Positions 22,749-29,510 of a DNA stretch of 34,633 bases are shown here, piece by piece; position 1 is the first letter of the stretch, and the number at the start of each line of letters is the position of its first letter. This DNA comes from Bacteroidaceae bacterium (GTDB lineage: Bacteria; Bacteroidota; Bacteroidia; Bacteroidales; Bacteroidaceae): positions 1 to 34,633 of the forward strand of contig JAGAZE010000037.1 in NCBI GenBank assembly GCA_017940185.1. Reading direction: 5' to 3'. The position numbers and the translations under genes are program-made. The notes beneath the pieces were generated by a model. It was not told the DNA's origin, searched no databases, and saw nothing but the letters and a program-made list of their open reading frames with translations.

Positions 22749-23396
22749 ATGAAAGAAATTCAAGTAAAAGGTCAGAAGCGTACCGACAGCGGCAAGAAGG
22801 CTGCTAAGATGTTGCGCAAGCAAGGTCTCATCCCCTGCAATCTGTATGGTGAGGCAAAGGATGAAAACGGCCGTCCGCAGGCCCTGTCGATAGCTGTGCC
22901 CATGGCAGAGCTGCGCAAGGTGGTGTACACACCGCACATCTATGTGGTTAACCTCGACCTCGACGGCGAGCACCACACAGCAGTGCTCAAGGAACTGCAG
23001 TTCCACCCCGTTACCGATGCGTTGCTGCATATCGACTTCTTTGAAATCAACGAGGCTAAGCCTCTCACCATTGGCATCCCTGTCAAGCTCGTCGGCCTGG
23101 CACAAGGTGTGCGCGACGGTGGACGCATGAGTCTCATCGTGCGCAAAATCGACGTTACTGCTCCCTATCAGCAGATTCCAGAGGTGCTCGAAATCGACGT
23201 TACCTCAATGACCATCGGCAAGAGCAAGAAGGTTGCCGACCTGTCGTTCCCCGGCCTTGAGATTGCTACAAGCAAGGAAGTTGTTGTCTGCACCGTGAAG
23301 ATGACTCGTGCCGCTACTTCTGCTGCCGCTGCCGCTGCTGCTGAAGGCGAAGAAGCTGCTGCCGAAGGTGAAGAAGCACCTGCTGCAGAAGAATAA
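22749..23396 (+). CDS. rplY: 50S ribosomal protein L25 (TL5/Ctc type)
   Basis: 215 residues, binding 5S rRNA. The N-terminal domain has QVKGQKRTDSGKKAAKMLRKQGLIPCNLYG, typical of L25. A second domain (from about 95) carries HIDFFEINEAKPLTIGIPVKLVGLAQGVRDGG, as in the two-domain TL5/Ctc form. The C-terminus is a low-complexity Ala/Glu tail (EGEEAAAEGEEAPAAEE). It is first in an operon with pth, a pairing common across bacteria. Confidence 0.95.
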   Translation: MKEIQVKGQKRTDSGKKAAKMLRKQGLIPCNLYGEAKDENGRPQALSIAVPMAELRKVVYTPHIYVVNLDLDGEHHTAVLKELQFHPVTDALLHIDFFEINEAKPLTIGIPVKLVGLAQGVRDGGRMSLIVRKIDVTAPYQQIPEVLEIDVTSMTIGKSKKVADLSFPGLEIATSKEVVVCTVKMTRAATSAAAAAAAEGEEAAAEGEEAPAAEE

Positions 23397-23416
23397 ACCA
23401 CTGACACCACTTGTCT

Positions 23417-24097
23417 ATGGACAAATTCTTAATTGTGGGGTTGGGCAACCCGGGCAACGAGTATGCTCACACACGCCACAATGCGGGATACATGGTATTG
23501 GATGCCTTTGCCAAGGCATCCAATATCGTTTTCTCCGACCGACGCTATGGCTATGTGGCAGAGTGTTCCCTGCGCGGACGCAAACTCATTCTGCTCAAAC
23601 CCACCACCTTTATGAATCTCTCGGGCAATGCCGTGCGCTACTGGCTCGGCAAGGAGCATATCGATGAAAGCCGTCTGCTGGTAATCGTCGACGACATCGC
23701 GCTGCCCGTAGGCGAACTGCGCCTGAAGGCATCGGGCAGCAACGGAGGACACAACGGACTGGGACACATTCAGCAGCTCATCGGTGCCAACTATGCCCGT
23801 CTGCGCATAGGCATAGGACACCACTTCGGAGTGGGACGACAGATAGACTACGTGCTGGGCGACTTCGATGCCGACGAACAACCGCTGCTCAACGAGGCCA
23901 TCGACACGGCATGTCAGGTGATTCCAGCCTTTGTGATGGAAGGAGTAGACCGCGCCATGAACCGCTTCAATACCCGCAAACGCAAAACGGTGATAACAGC
24001 TGAGAAGAAAGCTGAGCCGGAGACGGCACCCGCACCCGATACAGCGACAACAGTGAAGGACAAAGACAACGCCAAAACTCCAACATCCGACGTATGA
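23417..24097 (+). CDS. pth: Peptidyl-tRNA hydrolase
   Basis: Recycles peptidyl-tRNA released from stalled ribosomes. With the ATG at 23417 (MDKFLIVGLGNPGNEY) it has 226 residues; a TTG at 23411 is possible but weaker. Key residues are N11 (GLGNPG), catalytic H21 (TRHNAGY), N67 (TFMNLSGNAVR), D92-D93 (VDDIALPVG) and N113 (GSNGGHNGLGH). A C-terminal Lys/Glu/Ala/Thr-rich tail beyond about 190 is an extra, probably disordered, extension. Its stop overlaps the next start (ATGA). Confidence 0.95.
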   Translation: MDKFLIVGLGNPGNEYAHTRHNAGYMVLDAFAKASNIVFSDRRYGYVAECSLRGRKLILLKPTTFMNLSGNAVRYWLGKEHIDESRLLVIVDDIALPVGELRLKASGSNGGHNGLGHIQQLIGANYARLRIGIGHHFGVGRQIDYVLGDFDADEQPLLNEAIDTACQVIPAFVMEGVDRAMNRFNTRKRKTVITAEKKAEPETAPAPDTATTVKDKDNAKTPTSDV

Positions 24098-24522
24098 CAG
24101 TACCTGAAGAAGCCCGTATCGACAAGTGGCTGTGGGCGGCACGCATCTATAAGACGCGCTCACTGGCTGCCGACGCATGCAAGAATGGGCGCGTGACCAT
24201 CGAGGGCATGAACGTGAAGCCTTCCCGACAAGTCAAGGCTGGCGAGGTGGTAAGCGTGAAGAAGCCTCCCGTCACCTATTCCTACCGCATACTGAAGTGC
24301 ATCGAGCAACGCGTGGGTGCCAAACTCGTGCCCGAGGTGTACGAAAATGTGACCGATCCCAAGCAGTACGAACTGCTGGAGATGAGCCGCATCAGCGGTT
24401 TTGTGGCGCGGCAGCGCGGCACCGGTCGGCCTACGAAGAAGGAACGCCGCGCAATGGAGTCGTTTGTAGAACCTATTCTCTTCGGCTTCGATGACGATGA
24501 CTTCAGCGATGACGACGAATAG
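24094..24522 (+). CDS. S4-domain RNA-binding protein (HslR/Hsp15-like)
   Basis: 142 residues. The S4 fold is RIDKWLWAARIYKTRSLAADACKNGRV...NVKPSRQVKAGEVVSV (5-55). The later part, ISGFVARQRGTGRPTKKERRAME, is typical of the Bacteroidota Hsp15-like family, which binds free 50S subunits carrying nascent chains in E. coli. The acidic tail ends DDDDFSDDDE. Translational coupling with pth and co-transcription with rplY support a ribosome-rescue role. Confidence 0.9.
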   Translation: MTVPEEARIDKWLWAARIYKTRSLAADACKNGRVTIEGMNVKPSRQVKAGEVVSVKKPPVTYSYRILKCIEQRVGAKLVPEVYENVTDPKQYELLEMSRISGFVARQRGTGRPTKKERRAMESFVEPILFGFDDDDFSDDDE

Positions 24523-24582
24523 TCTGACTATTCCCTATTACATACTATAGGTGATTTTACTTTGTGACCGGTAAATGAGAAA

Positions 24583-24625
24583 ATGGTGAGCAACTGTGCA
24601 GTCAGTCGCTCATCATTCTTTTTTC
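24583..24625 (+). terminator. Rho-independent terminator after the rplY operon
   Basis: ATGGTGAGC (24583-24591) pairs with GCTCATCAT (24608-24616), with one G-T pair, and is followed by CTTTTTTC. It closes the rplY-pth-S4 transcript. Confidence 0.75.
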
Positions 24626-24668
24626 CTACATCTTCGGCGTGGATGCGCGCGCGATTATCCACGTGGGT

Positions 24669-24913
24669 TCATTTCACAATCGTCTTCTTCCCGTTTTCAA
24701 TGACGATGCCTTTGTAGCTGTAGTCTTCCAGTATGTGGTCCCAGTCTATTGAGCTGCCATCTGTGCAAGAGAGGATGAGGTGCCGGCCTTACCGAGAAAG
24801 GCCAGTGCCTTGGCACGTGCAACATCAAGGCTGACGCGCTGTGCAGAAAGAGACAGGCAGAAAAACAGCATAAAGGCAAAGATGCCAAATCTATGTAAGG
24901 TGTTTGCAGTCAT
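24669..24913 (-). pseudogene. Remnant of a secreted protein with a Spi-like (C10 peptidase prodomain) N-terminus
   Basis: On the minus strand an ATG at 24913 begins a signal peptide (GIFAFMLFFCLSLSAQ), followed by VSLDVARAKALAFLGKAG, the pattern of the Spi inhibitor/prodomain found at the front of streptopain-like C10 cysteine proteases. The frame closes at TAG within 60 codons. A shifted frame continues with LSCTDGSSIDWDHILEDYSY and KGIVIENGKKTIVK to a TGA at 24669-24671, reading like the C-terminal end of a protein. Most of the gene is missing. A full promoter at 24960-24992 remains. Identity of the original protein is inference. Confidence 0.6.
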
Positions 24914-24959
24914 AATAGTAGGTTGCTTTAAGTGGTCGCCGTCATTGGAAGAACCAATG

Positions 24960-24992
24960 CAAAGGTACTTTTTTTTTCGTTATATCTGCAAA
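24960..24992 (-). promoter_or_regulatory. Intact promoter driving the pseudogene remnant
   Basis: Minus-strand TTTG (24989-24992), 21 bp, TACCTTTG (24960-24967), matching the full Bacteroidota consensus with good spacing. Confidence 0.7.
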
Positions 24993-25006
24993 GTAATACA
25001 CAATAA

Positions 25007-25039
25007 TAGGCGGACGATGCCCGATGCATCGTCCGCCTA
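25007..25039 (-). terminator. Terminator hairpin after the carboxyltransferase gene
   Basis: TAGGCGGACGATGC (25007-25020) pairs perfectly with GCATCGTCCGCCTA (25026-25039) around a 5-nt loop, 26 bp downstream of the carboxyltransferase stop. It also insulates the next promoter. Confidence 0.8.
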
Positions 25040-25064
25040 TATATTATTAATGGTGTAAGTCGTC

Positions 25065-26843
25065 TTACTCCTCATGAGGACGCTCGATGTATGCGAGCAC
25101 TTGTCCCTTGGTAACCATGCTGCCGCCATGGGCTGCTATTTCCACGAGTTTGCCTCCGAGATCGGCGGGGATGGTGGCTATCTCGCCCCATGGGGTCTGT
25201 ATGTAGCAGAAAGGTTCGCCTTCCTTGTATTCCTTACCGATGTAGGGCTCTACTGCAGGTTGGCATTCGCCTTCGCCTTGGAACTCCCAATAGATTTGTC
25301 CCTTCACGGGTGCGATGATGGGATCTGCCTTGGCGTGCTTGAATTCAGCAATCTTCTCGGGCGAGAGGCTGGTGCCTAGTTTGGCGTCCTTAGCCTTCTG
25401 GAGGTCTTCGAGGAAGTTCTTCTTAGCCTGTCCGCTCTTGAAGTTGCGATACTGCTCGGGGTGCATGGCCAGTTCGTAGAGCTCTTCGTCGTCGGGTCCG
25501 TACTCCCATCCGTTCTCGTCCATTTCCTTGCGGAAGTCGTCGAGTGCGTTGGGGATGAGAGTGCGTGGGTCGGCATCGGTAAACTCGCGGCCTTGCTTGG
25601 CAGCCAGTTCCTTCAGCTCGGGATCGATCTCGCCGGGTATGCGTCCGCTCTTGCCGAGAATCATGCCCCACATGGAGTCGTCCATCATCACGAAGCGTCC
25701 CTTGCCCTGTGCCATGGTGAGGAGGTTCATCAGAGCGATGTTCTTCACATACTGGCTGAACGGAGTTACGAGGGGTGGGTAGCCCACGCGCGGCCATACA
25801 TACTCAACCTCGTTGAACAGCTTCACGAGCATGTCGTCGGTGGAGAGCTCGGGCTCGCCTTTGGCTTTCAAGGTGTTGTTAATCACCTTGTGTATGCCTG
25901 CAAGGTCGGCCATCATCGAGCCCATCATGCCGCCGGGAAGTCCGCTGCCGAGCAGCAGGGAAGACATGTGTTTGTTTCCGGGGTTGATAAAGTAGCCGAG
26001 CCAGTCGTCGATGAACTCCTGAGTGAGTGAACGTGCCTTCATGTATGCGTTCATGTTGATTTCCTTCACTTCGAAGCCTTCGTTCTTCAGCATGCTCTGC
26101 ACGGAGATGATATCCGGATGCACCTTACCCCAGCTGAGCGGCTCGATGGCGGTGTCGATCACGTCGGCGCCGTTGTTGCACACTTCCAGGATACTGGCCA
26201 TGGAGAGTCCGGGGCCTGAGTGTCCGTGGTACTGTATGATGATGTCGGGATGTTTTTCCTTGATGGCCTTGGTAAGTTTACCGAGCAATGCGGGCTGGCC
26301 GATACCTGCCATGTCCTTCAAGCAGATTTCCTCTGCACCGGCTTCGATGCATTGTTCAGCGATGTTGCTGTAGTATTCCACAGTGTGTATGGGCGATGTG
26401 GTGATGCACAGCGTTGCCTGCGGTGTCATGCCGGCAGCCTTAGCCCATTTCACGGAGGGGATGATGTTGCGCACGTCGTTGAGTCCGCAGAATATACGGG
26501 GTATGTCTACGCCCTGAGCGTGCTTCACCTTGTACTGCAGTTCGCGCACATCGTCGGGTACGGGGTACATACGCAGCGCGTTCAGACCACGGTCGAGCAT
26601 GTGAGTCTTGATGCCGACCTCGTTGAAGGGCTTGCAGAATGCACGTACGGCATGGTTGGGGTTTTCGCCGGCGAGGAGGTTCACCTGCTCGAAGGCACCA
26701 CCATTGGTTTCCACACGGTCGAAGACGCCCATGTCGATGATAACGGGAGCAATGCGCTCCAACTGGTCTTTGCGGGGCTGAAACTTACCCGAAGACTGCC
26801 ACATGTCGCGATAGACAAGGCTGAACTGAATTCTTTTTTTCAT
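25065..26843 (-). CDS. oadA: Oxaloacetate decarboxylase alpha/pyruvate carboxylase subunit B-type carboxyltransferase lacking the biotin lysine
   Basis: 592 residues. The N-terminal TIM-barrel carboxyltransferase has SLVYRDMWQSS (9-18, the RD metal-binding motif), KDMAG with K176 (expected carboxylated lysine) and YHGHSGPG with H206 and H208. A PYC_OADA-like helical region follows (ADLAGIHKVINNTLKAKGEPE..., MWGMILGKSGRIPGEIDPELKELA). The last ~75 residues look like a biotinyl/lipoyl hammerhead domain (IIAPVKGQIYWEF, GGSMVTKGQVLAYIE). Where EAMKM should be, the sequence reads CYIQTPWGEIATIP, with no lysine. It therefore probably cannot be biotinylated itself and would need a separate carrier protein. 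It is monocistronic here; reaction direction and coupling to Na+ transport cannot be told. Confidence 0.85.
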   Translation of the reverse strand: MKKRIQFSLVYRDMWQSSGKFQPRKDQLERIAPVIIDMGVFDRVETNGGAFEQVNLLAGENPNHAVRAFCKPFNEVGIKTHMLDRGLNALRMYPVPDDVRELQYKVKHAQGVDIPRIFCGLNDVRNIIPSVKWAKAAGMTPQATLCITTSPIHTVEYYSNIAEQCIEAGAEEICLKDMAGIGQPALLGKLTKAIKEKHPDIIIQYHGHSGPGLSMASILEVCNNGADVIDTAIEPLSWGKVHPDIISVQSMLKNEGFEVKEINMNAYMKARSLTQEFIDDWLGYFINPGNKHMSSLLLGSGLPGGMMGSMMADLAGIHKVINNTLKAKGEPELSTDDMLVKLFNEVEYVWPRVGYPPLVTPFSQYVKNIALMNLLTMAQGKGRFVMMDDSMWGMILGKSGRIPGEIDPELKELAAKQGREFTDADPRTLIPNALDDFRKEMDENGWEYGPDDEELYELAMHPEQYRNFKSGQAKKNFLEDLQKAKDAKLGTSLSPEKIAEFKHAKADPIIAPVKGQIYWEFQGEGECQPAVEPYIGKEYKEGEPFCYIQTPWGEIATIPADLGGKLVEIAAHGGSMVTKGQVLAYIERPHEE

Positions 26844-26940
26844 GAATAAGGTGTTGTGTTGTAATTTTATAGTTTATGATTGTTAGCAATGGTAATGTGT
26901 GCGGCATCTTATAAATTCCGCATTTTCTTCGTTTGCGCCA

Positions 26941-26973
26941 CAAAAGTACGGAAAAACCCACTCAACCGAACAA
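26941..26973 (-). promoter_or_regulatory. Promoter of the carboxyltransferase gene
   Basis: Minus-strand TACTTTTG (26941-26948) with TTG (26971-26973) 22 bp upstream. The leader is about 90 nt. Confidence 0.6.
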
Positions 26974-27061
26974 GGAAAGTACATTTTTTTTCATCCATGT
27001 ATCAAAAGCTGACGTTCAGGCCAGCCCTTCTCTGTTGCGACACCACCTTGCCCAACAGCCC

Positions 27062-27187
27062 GTTTCCTCTCGGTTTTGTCTGAAAGTTGCCGTTTATTCG
27101 TCTTCGTTTTGTCTGAAAATGCCCGTTTATTCGTCTTCGTTTAGTCCAAAAAGCGGTGTTTATTCGTCTTCGTTTTGCCCAAGGCAA
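27062..27187. repeat. 33-bp tandem repeat array (about 4 units)
   Basis: The 18-mer GTTTATTCGTCTTCGTTT recurs at 27092, 27125 and 27158, exactly 33 bp apart, with a degenerate 30-bp unit before it at 27062. The 15 bp between cores vary. On the minus strand the units translate without a stop as an 11-residue repeat (KRRRINGHFQT, KRRRINGNFQT, KRRRINTAFWT) within a 61-codon frame that begins with TTG at 27187 and ends at 27002. Unit lengths of 33 and 30 keep that frame. Whether it is translated is unknown. Confidence 0.75.
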
Positions 27188-27275
27188 GTATTGAATGCTA
27201 CTGACAACATCTTGTCAAACGCAATGCGCAGTGCGTTTGTGCATGATAGGTAGGTAAAGGGCGAACGATGGCAAA

Positions 27276-27341
27276 GCAAAATCAGTGATATTGATCACCA
27301 AAAACACTGATATTGGCAGTCAAAATCAGTGATATTGCTTT
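27276..27341. repeat. 22-bp tandem repeat array (3 units)
   Basis: Three units start at 27276, 27298 and 27320, each with the core CAAAAwCAsTGATATTG (17 bp) and a 5-bp variable end. The same core, CAAAAGCAGTGATATTG, lies in the terminator stem at 18307-18323. The array is 70 bp after the end of the paralog cluster. The rest of the 26844-27411 gap holds no gene that I can support. Confidence 0.75.
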
Positions 27342-27411
27342 CTTGTTGTGCCCAGATGACGGATTGTTCGGGGCTCTTTCGTGCGCCGAAAGTTCTGCAA
27401 ACGGGTGCTGT

Positions 27412-28101
27412 CTACTTGTTGCCCAGCGCGTTCTTCATTATTATTGCCAGTTCTTCTGCCTTCTGCTGCAGGATGTTATGCTTCATCCACGGCTGCGGCT
27501 TCTTCGTATTGGCATAGTAGGGCACCTTCTGGCGGGCGTCGTAGTACTGGAATACGAACCATGCCGGGATGATATTGTCCTTCTCGTTCATGAAGATGAT
27601 GTCCAACATGCGGCTCGTCTCTATCTGTATACGTTGAGCCTCGGCCTGAGTGGCGGCATGGAAGTTTTCCATTATCTCCTTCTGCCTTTGCGGGTCGTTG
27701 CTGTGTGGCGGGTCGATATACAGTCGGCTGTTGACTACGCTGTCGATGGTGTGCACGTGTTGGAAGAAGCGGTTGTTGAGTGGCGAGCCTTTCACGCTGG
27801 CGCGTCGCAGGTTGATGTCGACACTCTTGCCGTCGACGATGAAGATGGTCTGCACGTAGATGCGCTCGCTCAGTTCCCAGTTAGCGCGCACGAAGGCACC
27901 TTTCTCCAACTTCAAAGTGGCATGCACCTCGCCGTTCTCTATGGGCAGGGCGATGTAGTGTGCCACATCTTCGTTGACGACCAGGTAAACGCTGTCGCGG
28001 TGTTGCGGGGCGAGGATGTTGACCGTGATTTTTACTTGCTTGGCGCTGGCTGCTGCTGCTACGAGTAGCAGGCAGGCGATGAATAGGTGACGGAGTTTCA
28101 T
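27412..28101 (-). CDS. Secreted TlpA-associated small protein, paralog C (DUF4369-like N-terminus)
   Basis: 229 residues with a signal peptide (MKLRHLFIACLLLVAAAASA). The N-terminal half resembles the DUF4369-type domain of TlpA-like proteins: SVYLVVNEDVAHYIALPIENGEV, LKLEKGAFVRA, and GKSVDINLRRASVKGSPLNN. No thioredoxin domain follows. Instead a charged helical stretch leads to a conserved C-terminal block, NIIPAWFVFQYYDARQKVPYY, then WMKHNIL (205-211). The two genes upstream share the same plan, so these are tandem paralogs. It is last in the operon; upstream is 28106 with a 4-bp gap. Function unknown. Confidence 0.85.
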   Translation of the reverse strand: MKLRHLFIACLLLVAAAASAKQVKITVNILAPQHRDSVYLVVNEDVAHYIALPIENGEVHATLKLEKGAFVRANWELSERIYVQTIFIVDGKSVDINLRRASVKGSPLNNRFFQHVHTIDSVVNSRLYIDPPHSNDPQRQKEIMENFHAATQAEAQRIQIETSRMLDIIFMNEKDNIIPAWFVFQYYDARQKVPYYANTKKPQPWMKHNILQQKAEELAIIMKNALGNK

Positions 28102-28105
28102 TGTG

Positions 28106-28738
28106 TTATTTCTTTTTGCCTGTCAGTATCGGATGCTTCATCCATTTGGGTTTGCCTTTTGTCGCTTTGTTCAGGATTTCTGCCGGAATGTCCTGCTGTG
28201 TGCGTACCAGCCAGGCAGGGATGAGATTGTCGGCATTGTCGATTATTTTTTGTCTGATAATTTCTTGCTGGTGCATTTCCATCCTCTTTCGGGTGGCTTG
28301 TTCGTCCGCTCTTATCTTTTCCCACACGGCAGGGTCGTCGCCGAAGTAGTCGATATGGAATGTTCCGGGACCCGAGCGTTCTATTTCCAGCAGACAGTCG
28401 TTGAGCTGTTTCGACTGCTCGGAGCCTTCCACGGTTCCCATATACAGGTTGACAGTGATGCTTTTGCTGTCGGCTATGACCACGTTGCGTGTTTCCTTGT
28501 CGAGATCTTTCGACCTGCTTATGCGGATGAAGTCGTTGCGGTTGACGCGGATGGTGGTCTTGAAGTGTCCGTCTTTGAGCGGCACCAGTTGCGCATGGGC
28601 GGTGTCTTCGTTGACGATGAGGTACACTTCTTCCACATAGTCGTAGTGTGTGCCCTCAATGGTGACGTCTATCGCCTTGGCACATGCGGTGAGTGTGGTC
28701 CATGCCATGGCAAGTGAGATGATGAAACTGTTTTTCAT
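28106..28738 (-). CDS. TlpA-associated small lipoprotein, paralog B
   Basis: 210 residues. The N-terminus (MKNSFIISLAMAWTTLTACAK) ends in a lipobox LTAC, so this paralog is probably lipid-anchored while the other two have ordinary signal peptides. Shared elements are EEVYLIVNEDTAHAQLVPLKDG, a FIRIS strand, SITVNLYMGTVEGSEQSKQLN, a helical charged region (RADEQATRKRMEMHQQEIIRQ), and the C-terminal NLIPAWLVRTQQDIP plus WMKHPIL (199-205). The middle gene of three. Unknown function; see the TlpA-like gene at 29511. Confidence 0.85.
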   Translation of the reverse strand: MKNSFIISLAMAWTTLTACAKAIDVTIEGTHYDYVEEVYLIVNEDTAHAQLVPLKDGHFKTTIRVNRNDFIRISRSKDLDKETRNVVIADSKSITVNLYMGTVEGSEQSKQLNDCLLEIERSGPGTFHIDYFGDDPAVWEKIRADEQATRKRMEMHQQEIIRQKIIDNADNLIPAWLVRTQQDIPAEILNKATKGKPKWMKHPILTGKKK

Positions 28739-28750
28739 GGTGTGATAGTG

Positions 28751-29419
28751 TTAGTGGGTTTTCAGTATGGGGTGCTTGAGCCATGCTGCTTTCTTTGCTT
28801 GTGCTGCGTGGTAGACTCCTCCTTGTCGGCAGAAGGGGTAATTGTGTGCGTACCAGGCAGGCAGGGTAGTAGTGTCTGTCTCTGCCATATATTTCTCCAC
28901 CTGTTGTTGCCATGCTTCTTCCATCTGCTTGGTTTGTCGCTCGCGCTCCGCCCATTCCTCGGGCGTGAAGCGTTTGCCACGTGGCGGATTGCGCAGTTCG
29001 TCGATGGTGCGTTCCATGCGTTTCAGTGTGGCTCGCTGCTGCTGTAAGGTGTGGCTCAGCGGGGAGCCCTTGATGTCGCCGCTGTCCATGTTTACCTTCA
29101 CCTTGCCGCCTTCGGCCACAAGGACGATACCCTCGCGTGAGTTGGTGGAGAAGTCGCGCACCACCCGGCGTGTGCCGTTGCCCATAGGCTCCGTCTTGTA
29201 GGGGGCCAAACGGATGAAGGAGCCCTTCTCCACCTTCAGTGTGATGGCAAACAGTCCGTTGTCGACATAGGCATGGTGGAAGTCGGCAGGCTGTTCGTTG
29301 ACGATGATGCGCACGTCGGTATGCCATTGCACGTTGGTGCCGACGATGGTTACTTTCACTTTCTTGGCTGCTGTTGTCATGCTGCACAGCAGGGCGATGG
29401 CTATGAGGATGTGTTTCAT
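28751..29419 (-). CDS. Secreted TlpA-associated small protein, paralog A
   Basis: 222 residues with a signal peptide (MKHILIAIALLCSMTTAA). It shares VRIIVNEQPADFHHAYVDNG, LKVEKGSFIRLAP and VNMDSGDIKGSPLSHTL with the other paralogs. The helical part is longer and charged (EEWAERERQTKQMEEAWQQQ). The C-terminus again has TLPAWYAHNYPF, then WLKHPIL (213-219). It lies 91 bp after the thioredoxin-like gene and 12 bp before paralog B. Confidence 0.85.
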   Translation of the reverse strand: MKHILIAIALLCSMTTAAKKVKVTIVGTNVQWHTDVRIIVNEQPADFHHAYVDNGLFAITLKVEKGSFIRLAPYKTEPMGNGTRRVVRDFSTNSREGIVLVAEGGKVKVNMDSGDIKGSPLSHTLQQQRATLKRMERTIDELRNPPRGKRFTPEEWAERERQTKQMEEAWQQQVEKYMAETDTTTLPAWYAHNYPFCRQGGVYHAAQAKKAAWLKHPILKTH

Positions 29420-29510
29420 AGGGCTTAAAAAGGGAAAGGGGAGTGGACGGGAGGGCTGAGGGGTTACGGGAGTGGCCGCAGCTTGTCATGCGTTGGCTTC
29501 CGCTAAATTG

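Noticed and set aside
24697-24888. 63-codon minus-strand frame in the 24.5-25.0 kb gap
   Set aside because: It is out of frame with the signal peptide and Spi-like stretch and has no family features.
27062-27187. Mini CRISPR array
   Set aside because: The repeat is 18 bp with 15-bp spacers and a 33-bp period; no cas genes; units and spacers are both too short.
27276-27341. Plasmid-type origin with iterons
   Set aside because: No rep gene, AT-rich melt region or DnaA boxes; neighbours are chromosomal housekeeping genes, and the unit also occurs in a terminator.
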